A stretch of 64,000 nucleotides of DNA from Paenibacillus durus (GTDB lineage Bacteria; Bacillota; Bacilli; Paenibacillales; Paenibacillaceae): positions 1,922,001 to 1,986,000 of the forward strand of contig NZ_CP009288.1 of assembly GCF_000756615.1 (NCBI RefSeq), in the 5' to 3' direction. The notes under the pieces were generated by a model. The model saw nothing but the letters and a program-made list of their open reading frames with translations, searched no databases and had not been told where the DNA came from. Below are positions 32,970-42,272 of the stretch, piece after piece (the stretch's first letter is position 1; each line of letters begins with the position of its first letter). Made by a program: the position numbers and the translations under genes.

Positions 32970-35507
32970 CTATTCAATTTCTCTCAGCCGTTCCACAATA
33001 GTCGCCCGGGATAGTGTTTTGTACGCTCTTAGCGTCACCGTGTAAGCGATGATTAACAAAACAGGAACGGGCAGGATAAACGGCAGCCAGCTCATTCGGA
33101 ATACCATAAAGGCCAGCGCGTCTGTGATGCTTTTGGAAATGTTATATGTCAGCAGCAGCCCGAGTGTTGAAGTGATGAGGACGGTAAAGAACACGTTGTA
33201 GAGTCCCTCATAAATTAGCATGCGTTTTAGCTGCTTTTTGGTCATGCCGATGCTTTCCAGAACGGCAATCTCATTCCTGCGTGAGATCACCCCGGTGAGC
33301 ACCGTATTCACATAATTAAGGATACCGATGAGGGCAATGACAAAGCTAAGACCGTAGCCTAATGTTTGAAAAATGCGGATGAATCCGCCGAGCTCTGCTT
33401 TGTAATCTTCCCTTGATTTTAAAGTCAGCTCATTTGTGGCATCGGTCAAAGTCCTGGCGGCTTGCTCCACCGCATCCAGCTTGTCCGGATCGGCATGCAG
33501 CGTGGCGGAAACGTTCATGGATGGTTGGCTGCCTTGTGGTAACTCCTTCTGTAGCTCGGAAGCAGGGAGGAAGGCATTGTAGCCGTTCACAGGATAGCCT
33601 TTTGTTGTTGCGGCATACAGAGCGTATTGCTTTAACACCGCCATCACTTCATAACTTTTACCCAAATCATGATATGAAATTTTGTCTCCCGGGTGATAAT
33701 AGGTTGCCGGATTTGATCCATCCGGTGTAATAGCCTCTGTAATTAACACATAGTTTCCAGAGTCGAATTTCTGTTTATCAAAAAGTCCTTCGACAACATC
33801 CTTATTCATTAGATCATACCAACCGGAGTCTAATCCATAGAGTTTAATAGGAATCTTTCCTTCCTTTAAAGTCCAGGGGATCGAGGGGTCTGGATTGGAA
33901 GACGTAGCCAACGGCTTCAGAATGGCTCGGATGTTGTTATTCAATGGCGTAAATTCACGTCGATAGTAAACTTGATCCACGCTCTTTACTCCATTAATCT
34001 CACCCAATTTCCGGCAAAACTCTGGCGATAATTTATACGGGTCGCCGTTGCGCGTTCCTGTAATACTGACCAATACTTCATTCTGAACCACAAAATCACC
34101 GGATATAAAAGCTCCCAGATATTTATTAACATCCAAAGAAGAGATGACGGTATAGATCGTACTGAACAAGACGATACTTAGCGAAAGCGAAGAGAGCATC
34201 AGCACCAGCTTTTTTTTACTTCTGAACAGATTAGACAATGCCATATTATGAAGCTTTGCACCATGCTTCGATTTTTTGGATTTCTTCTTTCTGACATTGC
34301 TGATTCCAGCAAATTTCACGGCCTCTACCGGCGAGATCCGCGAGGCCATCCGGCCCGGTTTGCTTGACGCCATCCAGACGGTTATGTACGAGAACGCCGC
34401 CGCTCCTGCGAAAATCCACGGGCTGGCGGAATAGGAAGTATTCGCAGAACTGCTCGAAAAGGAATTGACCATGGGGGTAACCAGGCGGCCCAGTAAATAT
34501 CCTGCCCCTAGCCCGAATGGCAGAGCGATGAGATAGAGTCGGCGGGCCTGAATCAAGATGATCCTTTTCAACTGTCTGGGTGTAGTGCCAATGGTCTTCA
34601 GCAGCCCGTAAAATTTCACATCACGCACGACAGAAATATAAAAGATATTATTGATTAGTAAGTAGCCGCTGAGCATCGTAATAAGAATGACCACTGCATA
34701 AGGAACGATATTTATCAGGTTTTCGGACAGAGTTACACTGGTGTAGGCAGGATTTACGCCATATTCCACATCTAATCCGGTGTCAGTCAAAATCCCTTTT
34801 AATTTTTTTTCAATGTCAAATGAATTGTTGAATAGAACCAACAACTGAGAGGTATTTACATAAGAGCCCTTTACCATAGAGAGTTCCGGATTAATCCGGG
34901 AAATATGTTTATCTGTGAACGCCTCTGAAACAAACGCTAAACCAGACATTGCCAAATTTTTGTCCGCTTCATAGTAACCTGAGATTTTGAAGTTTTGGCT
35001 AATGACCTTATTGTCCCCAATATCGATATCCAGCTTTACAACCTGGCCTAGCTGATGTTTGGCCCCAAGCAAATCGAGTTCCCAGGTATTCAGGACAATT
35101 TCGTCCTCGCGGACAGGCAGCCCGCCTTCTATAAAATGGATGAATGAATGTTTGACATAGTTTTCATCAATACGCAGAACCTCTACGCGATTGTTCTTGA
35201 AAATAGGGGTGCTTATTTCACCTGCCTGAAGAGAGACTGCATATTCCTTGATAGAGGGGTGTATCTTTAGTTTCTCCAATTCAGCAGGGTTTAAATATTT
35301 GAAGCTCCCGTGATAATCACCCCCGGTCGTTTGCATCCGCTCACGCTCCATCGATTTGTTGATACTTAGGGCCATAGTGAATACGGCGGTAATCAAAAGT
35401 GTAGTCAGTATGATGGCACAAATGATTGTGAGATTACGGGCGGGGTTGGCTTTGAGGCTTTTTTTGGCGAGATGGGAGATGGCCTTGCGATTGTTCGTGC
35501 TGATCAT
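32970..35507 (-). CDS. ABC transporter permease, double FtsX type
   Basis: 845 residues. Two FtsX-like halves lie in tandem. A membrane segment at about 27-47 is followed by an extracellular MacB-like domain and three membrane segments (about 255-380). A second anchor near 430 is then followed by another extracellular domain (about 455-700) and three final segments. Such permeases act with one ATPase and a two-component system to sense or remove peptide antibiotics, or to release lipoproteins or peptides. The start ATG overlaps the ATPase stop (ATGA at 35504-35507). The ligand is unknown. The gene and its operon are more AT-rich than the neighbours. Confidence 0.93.
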   Translation of the reverse strand: MISTNNRKAISHLAKKSLKANPARNLTIICAIILTTLLITAVFTMALSINKSMERERMQTTGGDYHGSFKYLNPAELEKLKIHPSIKEYAVSLQAGEISTPIFKNNRVEVLRIDENYVKHSFIHFIEGGLPVREDEIVLNTWELDLLGAKHQLGQVVKLDIDIGDNKVISQNFKISGYYEADKNLAMSGLAFVSEAFTDKHISRINPELSMVKGSYVNTSQLLVLFNNSFDIEKKLKGILTDTGLDVEYGVNPAYTSVTLSENLINIVPYAVVILITMLSGYLLINNIFYISVVRDVKFYGLLKTIGTTPRQLKRIILIQARRLYLIALPFGLGAGYLLGRLVTPMVNSFSSSSANTSYSASPWIFAGAAAFSYITVWMASSKPGRMASRISPVEAVKFAGISNVRKKKSKKSKHGAKLHNMALSNLFRSKKKLVLMLSSLSLSIVLFSTIYTVISSLDVNKYLGAFISGDFVVQNEVLVSITGTRNGDPYKLSPEFCRKLGEINGVKSVDQVYYRREFTPLNNNIRAILKPLATSSNPDPSIPWTLKEGKIPIKLYGLDSGWYDLMNKDVVEGLFDKQKFDSGNYVLITEAITPDGSNPATYYHPGDKISYHDLGKSYEVMAVLKQYALYAATTKGYPVNGYNAFLPASELQKELPQGSQPSMNVSATLHADPDKLDAVEQAARTLTDATNELTLKSREDYKAELGGFIRIFQTLGYGLSFVIALIGILNYVNTVLTGVISRRNEIAVLESIGMTKKQLKRMLIYEGLYNVFFTVLITSTLGLLLTYNISKSITDALAFMVFRMSWLPFILPVPVLLIIAYTVTLRAYKTLSRATIVERLREIE

Positions 35508-36202
35508 GGCTGGCTCACCTCGGAGCTTTGGGCATGGCCAGAGACGATGGTGCCGTCTTCAATACGGATAATCCGGTCCGCGGTCTGGGCAATTTGTTCA
35601 TTATGCGTAATCATCACGATGGTTTGATTGAATCTTTCGCTCATCTGTTTTAGCAGAATAAGTACTTCCTGGCTTGTTTTGCTGTCCAGATTGCCTGTCG
35701 GCTCGTCCGCCAGGATAATGAATGGTTTGGTAGCCAAAGCTCTGGCGATCGCAACCCGCTGCTGCTGGCCGCCGGACAGATTCGAAGGCAGATTGTTCAC
35801 CTTTTCCTGCAGGCCCAAAGTGCGGATGACCAGATCGAGATAGGCTTCGTCTATTTTGCCTCCGTCCAGCTCGATGGGTAATACGATGTTCTCCCGTACA
35901 TTCAGAATGGGAACCAGATTGTAGTTCTGAAAGACGAAACCTACCGATCTGCGCCGGAAAATGGTCAGCTTCTCGTCACTCATCGCAAAAATATCGTTCC
36001 CGTCCACATAAACCTTGCCTTCAGTGGCCCGGTCCAGTCCGCCAAGTATATGCAGGAGCGTGCTTTTGCCGCTGCCGCTGGTGCCGACGATGGCGACAAA
36101 TTCCCCCTTTTCCACGGTTAGTGATATGCCGTCCAGAGCCTTAACGGTAGTGGAGCCTTTTCCATAATGCTTTTTCAAATGTTCAATTTGTAAAATAGGC
36201 AT
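35504..36202 (-). CDS. ABC transporter ATP-binding protein
   Basis: 232 residues of the MacB/LolD/BceA class. Walker A GTSGSGKS, the signature LSGGQQQRVAIARAL and Walker B IILADEPTGNLD are present, with an H-loop MITHN. It energises the FtsX permease encoded next to it, whose start codon it overlaps. The start is behind GGGGGAG on the minus strand. A gap of about 108 bases separates it from the kinase gene, so it may have its own promoter under control of the response regulator. Confidence 0.95.
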   Translation of the reverse strand: MPILQIEHLKKHYGKGSTTVKALDGISLTVEKGEFVAIVGTSGSGKSTLLHILGGLDRATEGKVYVDGNDIFAMSDEKLTIFRRRSVGFVFQNYNLVPILNVRENIVLPIELDGGKIDEAYLDLVIRTLGLQEKVNNLPSNLSGGQQQRVAIARALATKPFIILADEPTGNLDSKTSQEVLILLKQMSERFNQTIVMITHNEQIAQTADRIIRIEDGTIVSGHAQSSEVSQP

Positions 36203-36310
36203 AACTTTTCTCCCCCAATGAGATTTATCTGTTCACCGTCTAAGGGTACCAAATCAATCTAACCGGAGCGTGTCTGTAATCTGACGGTAATGACACATTT
36301 CGGTTCACAG

Positions 36311-37339
36311 CTAGGGGAAAAAGAGTGAGAACACTGTGCCTTTACCAGACTCCGAGGTTACTTTGATATGACCGCCTTGTGCTGTAATAATCTCCCGCGC
36401 CAGAAACAGCCCGATCCCGACGCCTTCGGCTTCACGCGCCTGTTGTCCCCGATAAAACCGTTTGAAAATATGAGGCAGTTCCTCCTTGCCGATTCCGATT
36501 CCCGTATCGGAGATATCCACGCGGGTGAACATTTCATTGCTCTCAGCGGTGATTTGAATGCTTCCGGTTGGCTTTGTGTATTTCACGGCATTCTCTAACA
36601 AGTTGAAAAGCGCTTCGCTTGTCCACTTGGCATCGTGACGGGCGGTGAGTTGCGCAGTGCAGTCAATCCGAATCTCGATTTGTTTGCTTTCCGCCAGAAC
36701 ATACACTTGAGACAGCGCCTTAGTGATGGTCTGCAAGAGCGGCTTTGCTTCGATCTGCAGCGAGATCATCCCGGTTTCCAGCCGTGACAGCTTGATCAAA
36801 GACTGGATAAGCCAATCCAACTTGTCCGATTGTACTTTTATGTCCTTTACATAATGCCGCGCCTCCTCGTCCAGCCCCGGTAGTTCCTCCAGCAACTGGC
36901 TGTAGACTATGATATTGGAGAGGGGAGTCTTGGCCTGATGGGAAATGTCGGAAATCAGCGTTTTGATTTTATTTTTCTCGATTTGAATAGTTTGCTCATT
37001 TGCTTTGGAGACGCTTATGTATCGCAGGAGTTTATGTTCCATGGAAGAAAGAGCCGTCTCTTCATAATTGGTGACAGGCCCCCGGCCCTGAATCGCCGCA
37101 TCAATTACTGCATCCACTGTCTGAATATACTTTGCAATACGGCGGGTCCATAACCATACCCACGCGGCTCCAAGTGCCAGCATACAGATTATGAAAAGAA
37201 CAGAGAGTCCCAGCAGCGCAGGGTCAATTCCTTTAATAATGATAATTCTGCCGGTATACACGGATACAAGAAATATAACAAGGATGGAGAATATAAGGTT
37301 GATTTGTTTGAAATACTTGGCCTGTTTCATTGTCATCAT
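36311..37339 (-). CDS. Sensor histidine kinase
   Basis: 342 residues from the ATG at 37339, which overlaps the regulator stop (ATGA) and has AGAAGGA 8 bases upstream. Two membrane segments at about 14-32 and 43-64 enclose a loop of only some ten residues, so it probably senses through the ABC permease or the membrane rather than by its own outer domain. H134 in DISHQAKTPL is the phosphorylation site. The ATPase has NLLENAVKYT, SDTGIGIGKEELPHIFKRFYRG and GVGIGLFLAREI. Confidence 0.93.
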   Translation of the reverse strand: MMTMKQAKYFKQINLIFSILVIFLVSVYTGRIIIIKGIDPALLGLSVLFIICMLALGAAWVWLWTRRIAKYIQTVDAVIDAAIQGRGPVTNYEETALSSMEHKLLRYISVSKANEQTIQIEKNKIKTLISDISHQAKTPLSNIIVYSQLLEELPGLDEEARHYVKDIKVQSDKLDWLIQSLIKLSRLETGMISLQIEAKPLLQTITKALSQVYVLAESKQIEIRIDCTAQLTARHDAKWTSEALFNLLENAVKYTKPTGSIQITAESNEMFTRVDISDTGIGIGKEELPHIFKRFYRGQQAREAEGVGIGLFLAREIITAQGGHIKVTSESGKGTVFSLFFP

Positions 37340-38022
37340 GGGTGTTGTCCTTCTGTCCACATGTAGCCCAATCCGTAGACTGTTTTAATATATCTTGGAG
37401 AAGAAGGCTCGTCTTCAAGTTTGGATCGAAGCCGTTTGATTGCCACCGTCAATGCATTTTCATCGACAAATTCAGCATCTTGAGACCACGTTTTGTCTAT
37501 TAACTGCTCTCTGGTCAAAATGTTGCCCGTGTTAGCGACCAAAACTCTCAACAGTTTTTGCTCCGTTTTGCTGAGGATCAAAGGGCGGCCATGTTTGTAG
37601 TACTCCATTTTCCCAAAATCCAAAAAAAATGGACCTATCGCCACCGTATCTTTCCTGTAGGGATCGGTCCGTCTCAGAACGGCCATCACCCTGGCCCGCA
37701 GCACCATCAGGCTGAACGGCTTGGTGATATAATCATCGCCACCCAGCCCGAAGCCGGTCACAATGTCGGACTCCATATCGTTGGAGGTGAGGAAAATAAC
37801 AGGCACCTGTGAGGTCCTGCGGAGCTGCTCGCAGTAATCCAGTCCGCTGCCGTCCGGCAGGTTGATGTCCAGAATAATGAGATCGATTTTATGTGATGTC
37901 ATAATCTGCTTGGCCGCAGCTAAATCGTAAGCCTGATGGATGGTTAGATCATTCTGGGAAAGGGTGAGCGCAATTCCTTTGTTTAAGCTGCGGTCATCTT
38001 CGACGATTAATAAGGTTTTCAC
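37336..38022 (-). CDS. OmpR-family response regulator
   Basis: About 228 residues from the GTG at 38022, chosen because AAGGAGGT lies just upstream; an ATG at 38037 would overlap that site. The receiver domain has acidic residues in VEDD, phospho-acceptor D52 in LDINLPDG, T in LTSND and K in YITKPF. The C-terminal winged helix has RPLILSKTEQKLLRVL and YIKTVYGLGYMW. It is translationally coupled to the kinase gene and heads the kinase-ATPase-permease operon, which it presumably regulates. Confidence 0.93.
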   Translation of the reverse strand: MKTLLIVEDDRSLNKGIALTLSQNDLTIHQAYDLAAAKQIMTSHKIDLIILDINLPDGSGLDYCEQLRRTSQVPVIFLTSNDMESDIVTGFGLGGDDYITKPFSLMVLRARVMAVLRRTDPYRKDTVAIGPFFLDFGKMEYYKHGRPLILSKTEQKLLRVLVANTGNILTREQLIDKTWSQDAEFVDENALTVAIKRLRSKLEDEPSSPRYIKTVYGLGYMWTEGQHP

Positions 38023-38142
38023 GGTGACCTCCTTCATCTTTTTGTCTCACAAAATATTTTCCTGTCCAATGATAGCATATACAACAAACATCATACTGGA
38101 GAATACAGGAATTAGTATGTGACGGATGAAAATCCAGATTTT

Positions 38143-38169
38143 TGAAACCAAACGGTCTTTAATCACGTT
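38143..38169 (+). promoter_or_regulatory. SigW-like ECF promoter of nfeD-floT
   Basis: TGAAAC at 38143-38148, a 17-base spacer and CGTT at 38166-38169, close to the SigW consensus TGAAAC-N16-CGTA. In B. subtilis the homologous yuaF-floT operon depends on SigW, an envelope-stress factor. Confidence 0.55.
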
Positions 38170-38208
38170 TATTTTAGTAAGGATTAGCCTGGGCGGGAGG
38201 AGAAGGAT

Positions 38209-38724
38209 ATGTACACACTGTACTTAAGCTGTCTGGTGCTGGGAATATTGTTTGCCTTCGTCAGTTTGCTGGCAGGTGATTTGATCGGGCATGCGCTTGG
38301 AGGAATGCTGGATTTTCTTTCCTTCGATTTGCTCAGCCCCTCGGTTCTGGCCGGAGGAATAACCGTTTTTGGCGGCGCGGGTATTCTGCTGACCAGGTAC
38401 AGCGGGCTTGCGGACGGGGCAGTTCTTGTCCTGTCTCTTCTGATATCCGCCTTTATGAGCGTGCTGCTGTATATGGGTTTTGTGAAGCCGATGGACAAAA
38501 GCGAAGTGTCCACCGGCTTCTCCATGAGAGAGCTTCCCGGCAAAATTGGCGAAATCAGCGTTCCCGTTCCCGCGCAGGGCTTCGGCGAGGTTATGGTGAG
38601 ATTCGGCGCCGCGAATACCCTGCATACGGCTGCAAGCTTTGACCGCCGCCCGCTAACTGCTGGAACCAAAGTGGTTGTCGTGGAAGTCAGCGAAGGCGTC
38701 GCGTTCGTATCCGAACTAGAATAA
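38209..38724 (+). CDS. NfeD-like membrane protein (YuaF-like)
   Basis: 171 residues with an ATG behind GGGAGGAGAAGG. Three to four membrane segments fill the first ~90 residues, followed by a cytoplasmic OB-fold domain (GKIGEISVPVPAQGFGEVMVRF ... VVVVEVSEGVAFVSELE) as in NfeD proteins. It is a partner of flotillin in membrane microdomains. Its order before the flotillin gene, 20 bases apart, equals that of yuaF-floT in B. subtilis. Confidence 0.9.
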   Translation: MYTLYLSCLVLGILFAFVSLLAGDLIGHALGGMLDFLSFDLLSPSVLAGGITVFGGAGILLTRYSGLADGAVLVLSLLISAFMSVLLYMGFVKPMDKSEVSTGFSMRELPGKIGEISVPVPAQGFGEVMVRFGAANTLHTAASFDRRPLTAGTKVVVVEVSEGVAFVSELE

Positions 38725-38744
38725 CGAAGAGGAGAGGATTTGTA

Positions 38745-40274
38745 TTGTTTGGTTTGCCTGATTTTTTATTAATTCCTGTGGTAGTCATTGCTGTCTTGAT
38801 TGTTCTTGGCCTGGCCTTCTGGGCGCGCTACAGAACGGTCGGTCCGGACGAGGCGATGATCGTGACTGGCTCTTTCCTGGGCAGCAACCATATTTCCGAC
38901 GACGGCTCTGGCAGGAAGATCAAAATTGTTCGCGGCGGAGGGGCATTTATCTTACCGGTATTTCAGAAAGCCGAATTCATGTCGCTGCTGTCCCATAAGC
39001 TCGATGTAACGACACCGGAGGTCTATACGGAGCAAGGGGTCCCTGTAATCGCAGACGGCGTGGCTATCATCAAAGTAGGGAGTTCGGTGGAGGATGTCGC
39101 AACAGCGGCCGAGCAATTTATGGGCAAGCCGATTGAATCGCTGAAGGCGGAGGCGCAGGAGGTGCTCGAAGGCCACTTGCGCGCCATTCTGGGAACGATG
39201 ACGGTGGAGGAAGTATATAGAAACCGCGACCGGTTCGCCCAGGAGGTGCAGGGCGTTGCGGCGCGCGATCTGAAGAAGATGGGGCTCCAGATCGTCTCGT
39301 TCACGATCAAGGATGTGCGGGACAAGCACGGCTATCTGGAAGCGCTCGGCAAGCCGCGGATCGCCGCCGTCAAGCGGGATGCGGAGATCGCCGAGGCGGA
39401 AGCGCTGCGCGATGCGAGAATTCAGAAGGCCAGCGCCGAGGAGCAGGGACAGAAGGCGGAGCTCTTGCGCGATACGAATATCGCGGAGGCTTCCCGCGAC
39501 AATCAGCTGAAGATCGCCGCTTTCAAGCGGGACCAGGATACGGCCAAGGCGGACGCCGATCAGGCCTATCATATTCAGGAAGCACGTGCCAAGCAGACGG
39601 CGGTTGAGGAGCAGATGAAGGTCGAGCTCGTCCGCAAGATGCGGGAAATCGATCTGCAGGAGAAGGAAATCCAGATCCGCGAGAAGCAGTACGATGCGGA
39701 AGTGAAGAAGAAAGCCGAAGCGGACCGCTATGCGGTGGAGCAGGCGGCGGAAGCCGAGAAGGCGCGGAAGATGCGGGAAGCCGATGCGCAGCAGTACAGC
39801 ATCGAGACGCAGGCCAAAGCGACCGCGGAACAGAAGCGGCTCGAAGGCCAGGCCATCGCGGACGCCGAGCGTGCTAAAGGTACGGCGGACGCCGAGGTTA
39901 TCCGTCTGCGCGGTCTTGCCGAAGCGGAAGCGAAGGAGAAGCTGGCGGAGGCGTTCCAGAAATTCGGCGAGGCGGCTGTGCTGGACATTATCGTCAAGAT
40001 GCTGCCGGAGCTGGCGGGCCGCATTGCGGAGCCGTTGTCGTCCATCGATAAACTGACGGTAGTCGATACGGGGAATGGCGAGGGCGCAGCCCGTGTCAGC
40101 AATTATGTGACCGGACTGATGGCGACAGCGCCGGAAATGCTGAAGAGCGTCTCAGGCATTGATGTGGAAGGGTTGATCAAAGGGCTGACGAAGACCGGCA
40201 CGCAACCCTCCGGAGGAGCGCCGGCGGCTGTTCCGGCGCAGGCCGCGCCTGCCGTAGTGAAACCGCAAGAGTAG
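38745..40274 (+). CDS. floT: Flotillin (membrane microdomain scaffold)
   Basis: 509 residues with a TTG start behind GAGAGGA. An N-terminal membrane hairpin (about 3-25) precedes an SPFH/band 7 domain (about 30-190). A long Glu/Ala-rich coiled coil (about 200-400) is typical of flotillins, with repeated AEAE and KA.E patterns. The C-terminal end is Pro/Ala-rich. Flotillins form oligomers on the inner face of the membrane and organise signalling and secretion proteins. It forms an operon with the NfeD gene and is followed by a strong terminator. Confidence 0.95.
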   Translation: MFGLPDFLLIPVVVIAVLIVLGLAFWARYRTVGPDEAMIVTGSFLGSNHISDDGSGRKIKIVRGGGAFILPVFQKAEFMSLLSHKLDVTTPEVYTEQGVPVIADGVAIIKVGSSVEDVATAAEQFMGKPIESLKAEAQEVLEGHLRAILGTMTVEEVYRNRDRFAQEVQGVAARDLKKMGLQIVSFTIKDVRDKHGYLEALGKPRIAAVKRDAEIAEAEALRDARIQKASAEEQGQKAELLRDTNIAEASRDNQLKIAAFKRDQDTAKADADQAYHIQEARAKQTAVEEQMKVELVRKMREIDLQEKEIQIREKQYDAEVKKKAEADRYAVEQAAEAEKARKMREADAQQYSIETQAKATAEQKRLEGQAIADAERAKGTADAEVIRLRGLAEAEAKEKLAEAFQKFGEAAVLDIIVKMLPELAGRIAEPLSSIDKLTVVDTGNGEGAARVSNYVTGLMATAPEMLKSVSGIDVEGLIKGLTKTGTQPSGGAPAAVPAQAAPAVVKPQE

Positions 40275-40293
40275 CCGGCAGCAATTTCATATC

Positions 40294-40343
40294 AGAGCTG
40301 TTCTGCAAGGTCCGCATTGGATCTTGCCGGAACAGCTCTTTTT
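40294..40343 (+). terminator. Terminator of the nfeD-floT operon
   Basis: AGAGCTGTTC / GAACAGCTCT with an inner CAAGgTCC/GGAtCTTG pairing, followed by a run of T. Confidence 0.9.
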
Positions 40344-40369
40344 CAGAATATACGAATGTACATTAACTT

Positions 40370-40920
40370 AGATCAGCAGTCGCCCCGAAGATTGCTGAAT
40401 GTATTTTTAAGGCGTAACGGCGCTGATTCCTTGAACTCCTTAATGAAATGATTCTGATCGAAGTATCCGAGTTCCAGAATGCGTCCGAACATCTTCTCTT
40501 TGCTCGGGATCTTCCAGAGCTTTCAGCACCACATGTTGAAACCGGATAATGCGTCTGAACAGCTTTGGAGAGACTCCGACATACCAGTCGAAGTTTTGTG
40601 CATGTACCTTGTGGAGTATCCAATTTCCGTGGATAGCTCACAGATTTGCACCGTTCCCTGGATGGCAAGAATTTTATCCGTTAGATATTGAACCAGATTC
40701 GGGACTTCCAGCTGTTCGCGGTAATACTGGCGGCAGAAGTTCTCAAAAGCGTGGATACGATCCTTGAAAATGTGCTGGGAAGCGATCATTTCAAGCAGCT
40801 CGGCTACATGAGGCAGTACGTTGAAGGCGGATTTTTCCTGTAGCTGGATTTCCTGGGTGAGACGGATATGGGGCAGCTTATTTTGAGCATCTGAACAAGC
40901 TGCAGGCCGGTGTTTTTTAG
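40370..40920 (-). pseudogene. AraC-family regulator remnant
   Basis: On the minus strand the pieces of an AraC-type DNA-binding domain can be followed through at least two frame changes: QICELSTEIGYSTRYMHK, then YVGVSPKLFRRIIRFQ, and finally LELGYFDQNHFIKEFKE near 40420-40470. Upstream the frame reads part of the middle domain (FENFCRQYYREQLEVPNLV). The N-terminal part and a usable start are missing. It is broken and should not give a working regulator. What it once controlled is not evident. Confidence 0.65.
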
Positions 40921-41014
40921 ACTAAAGCAATCTGGGTGCCTGCCGGCGTTTTAGGGTGTGATGATGAATGGACACATCTTGCTTCATAATTTGATCTCTT
41001 TATCAATAGATTCC

Positions 41015-41043
41015 TTGATGTTGGGGGACGGCGCAAGTATAAT
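41015..41043 (+). promoter_or_regulatory. SigA promoter of glcT
   Basis: TTGATG at 41015-41020, a 17-base spacer and TATAAT at 41038-41043. Confidence 0.75.
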
Positions 41044-41110
41044 TTAACCGTGCCGTTTCCATTTTGGCTGCTGTCAGAAATAAGGATATGGATAATAAAG
41101 AGGTGTACAC

Positions 41111-41965
41111 GTGAGCAGCATAACTGTGGCCAAGGTGCTGAATAACAATGTTATCATCGCCGACCATCCCCAATATGCCGAAGTCGTCGTGATTGGCAAG
41201 GGAATCGGGTTTAATCGTAAAAGCCGCGATCAGATCAATTTATCTGCCGTGGAAAAGATGTTCATTCTCCGAGACCAACAAGAGCAGGAACAATATAAAG
41301 AGCTTGTACCACAGGTCGATGAGAAGCTGATTGAAATCATTCAGGAAATTGTACTGTACATTATGCAGCGGAGCCGGCAGCCGGTCAACGAGCATATCCA
41401 TATTGCGCTTACAGATCATATCTCTTTCGCCATGCGGCGGTACGAGCAGGACGTAGCCCTTCATAATCCTTTTTTGTATGAGACCAAAGAGATTTATCCC
41501 GAGGAATATGCCATGGCCGAGTACGCTATCGCTAAAATCAACAAGGCTATGGGCGTAACGATGCCTGTCGACGAGATCGGGTTTGTCGCTCTGCACATTC
41601 ATAGTGCGCTCAGCAACAGCAGTATATCGGAGCTCAAGCAGCATTCCCAGCTGATCGGCGATTTGGTCAACCTTGTCGAGATCAGTCTCGAGTACCGTGT
41701 TCCCAGAGATTCTTTGGATTACTCCAGGCTTGTTACCCACCTGCGGTTTGTGCTGGAACGGCTGCGCCGAGGCGAGGCGGTCAAGGAGACCTCTTCGCTT
41801 GACAGCTTGATGAAACGCGAATATCCGGAAATGTATGCGCTCGCTTGGAAGCTGACGAAGGTGATGGAGCGGCGAATGCACCTGACTGTATATCCGGCGG
41901 AAGTCAGTTACCTGACCGTTCATTTACAGCGTCTTGCCCAGAAAAAAGAGGACGAAGCCGGATGA
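41111..41965 (+). CDS. glcT: PtsGHI operon antiterminator (BglG/SacY family)
   Basis: 284 residues with a GTG start behind AAAGAGGTG. An N-terminal RNA-binding CAT domain (about 1-60, ITVAKVLNNNVII, GKGIGFNRKSRD) precedes two PRD domains with conserved histidines (LTDHISFAMRR, ALHIHSA, VTHLRFVLERL, TVHLQRLAQ). PTS phosphorylation of these histidines switches the protein. Unphosphorylated GlcT binds the RNA antiterminator ahead of ptsG and lets transcription continue when glucose is present. Placement directly upstream of ptsG and the RNA target at 42101 strongly support this role. Confidence 0.95.
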   Translation: MSSITVAKVLNNNVIIADHPQYAEVVVIGKGIGFNRKSRDQINLSAVEKMFILRDQQEQEQYKELVPQVDEKLIEIIQEIVLYIMQRSRQPVNEHIHIALTDHISFAMRRYEQDVALHNPFLYETKEIYPEEYAMAEYAIAKINKAMGVTMPVDEIGFVALHIHSALSNSSISELKQHSQLIGDLVNLVEISLEYRVPRDSLDYSRLVTHLRFVLERLRRGEAVKETSSLDSLMKREYPEMYALAWKLTKVMERRMHLTVYPAEVSYLTVHLQRLAQKKEDEAG

Positions 41966-42037
41966 ACAGTCTTAAGGGCAGTGTCTGTCTGGTATCCTTC
42001 ACACGTTTGGCCAAATGTGGCATTTTTAAGGCATATA

Positions 42038-42066
42038 TTGCAAGTTAAAATAATTGGTGCTAGAAT
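42038..42066 (+). promoter_or_regulatory. SigA promoter of ptsG
   Basis: TTGCAA at 42038-42043, a 17-base spacer and TAGAAT at 42061-42066, with TG one base upstream of the -10 (extended -10). Confidence 0.7.
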
Positions 42067-42100
42067 AAAAACTGTCAATAAGCAAAACAGAATACTAACG

Positions 42101-42222
42101 TGTAACTGATTCGATCAGGCATGAGTGATTTACAGTATCTTGGTTGTATTCCCCTTAGTCGGGGTAATCTAACTTTAGGGTTAGAGAACAACAGGTGTGC
42201 TGTATATACTCATGCCTTTTTT
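42101..42222 (+). promoter_or_regulatory. GlcT RNA antiterminator site and overlapping terminator ahead of ptsG
   Basis: The RAT sequence at about 42101-42133 (TAACTGATTCGATCAGGCAT core) overlaps the left arm of a terminator. AGGCATGAGT at 42117-42126 pairs with ACTCATGCCT at 42208-42217, followed by T. GlcT bound to the RAT would block the terminator. The RAT resembles the B. subtilis ptsG site. Confidence 0.85.
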
Positions 42223-42272
42223 GTTCTCTGTTTTGCTTGTAGTCCATAATTGTCCAAAGGAAGTGAAACTTT

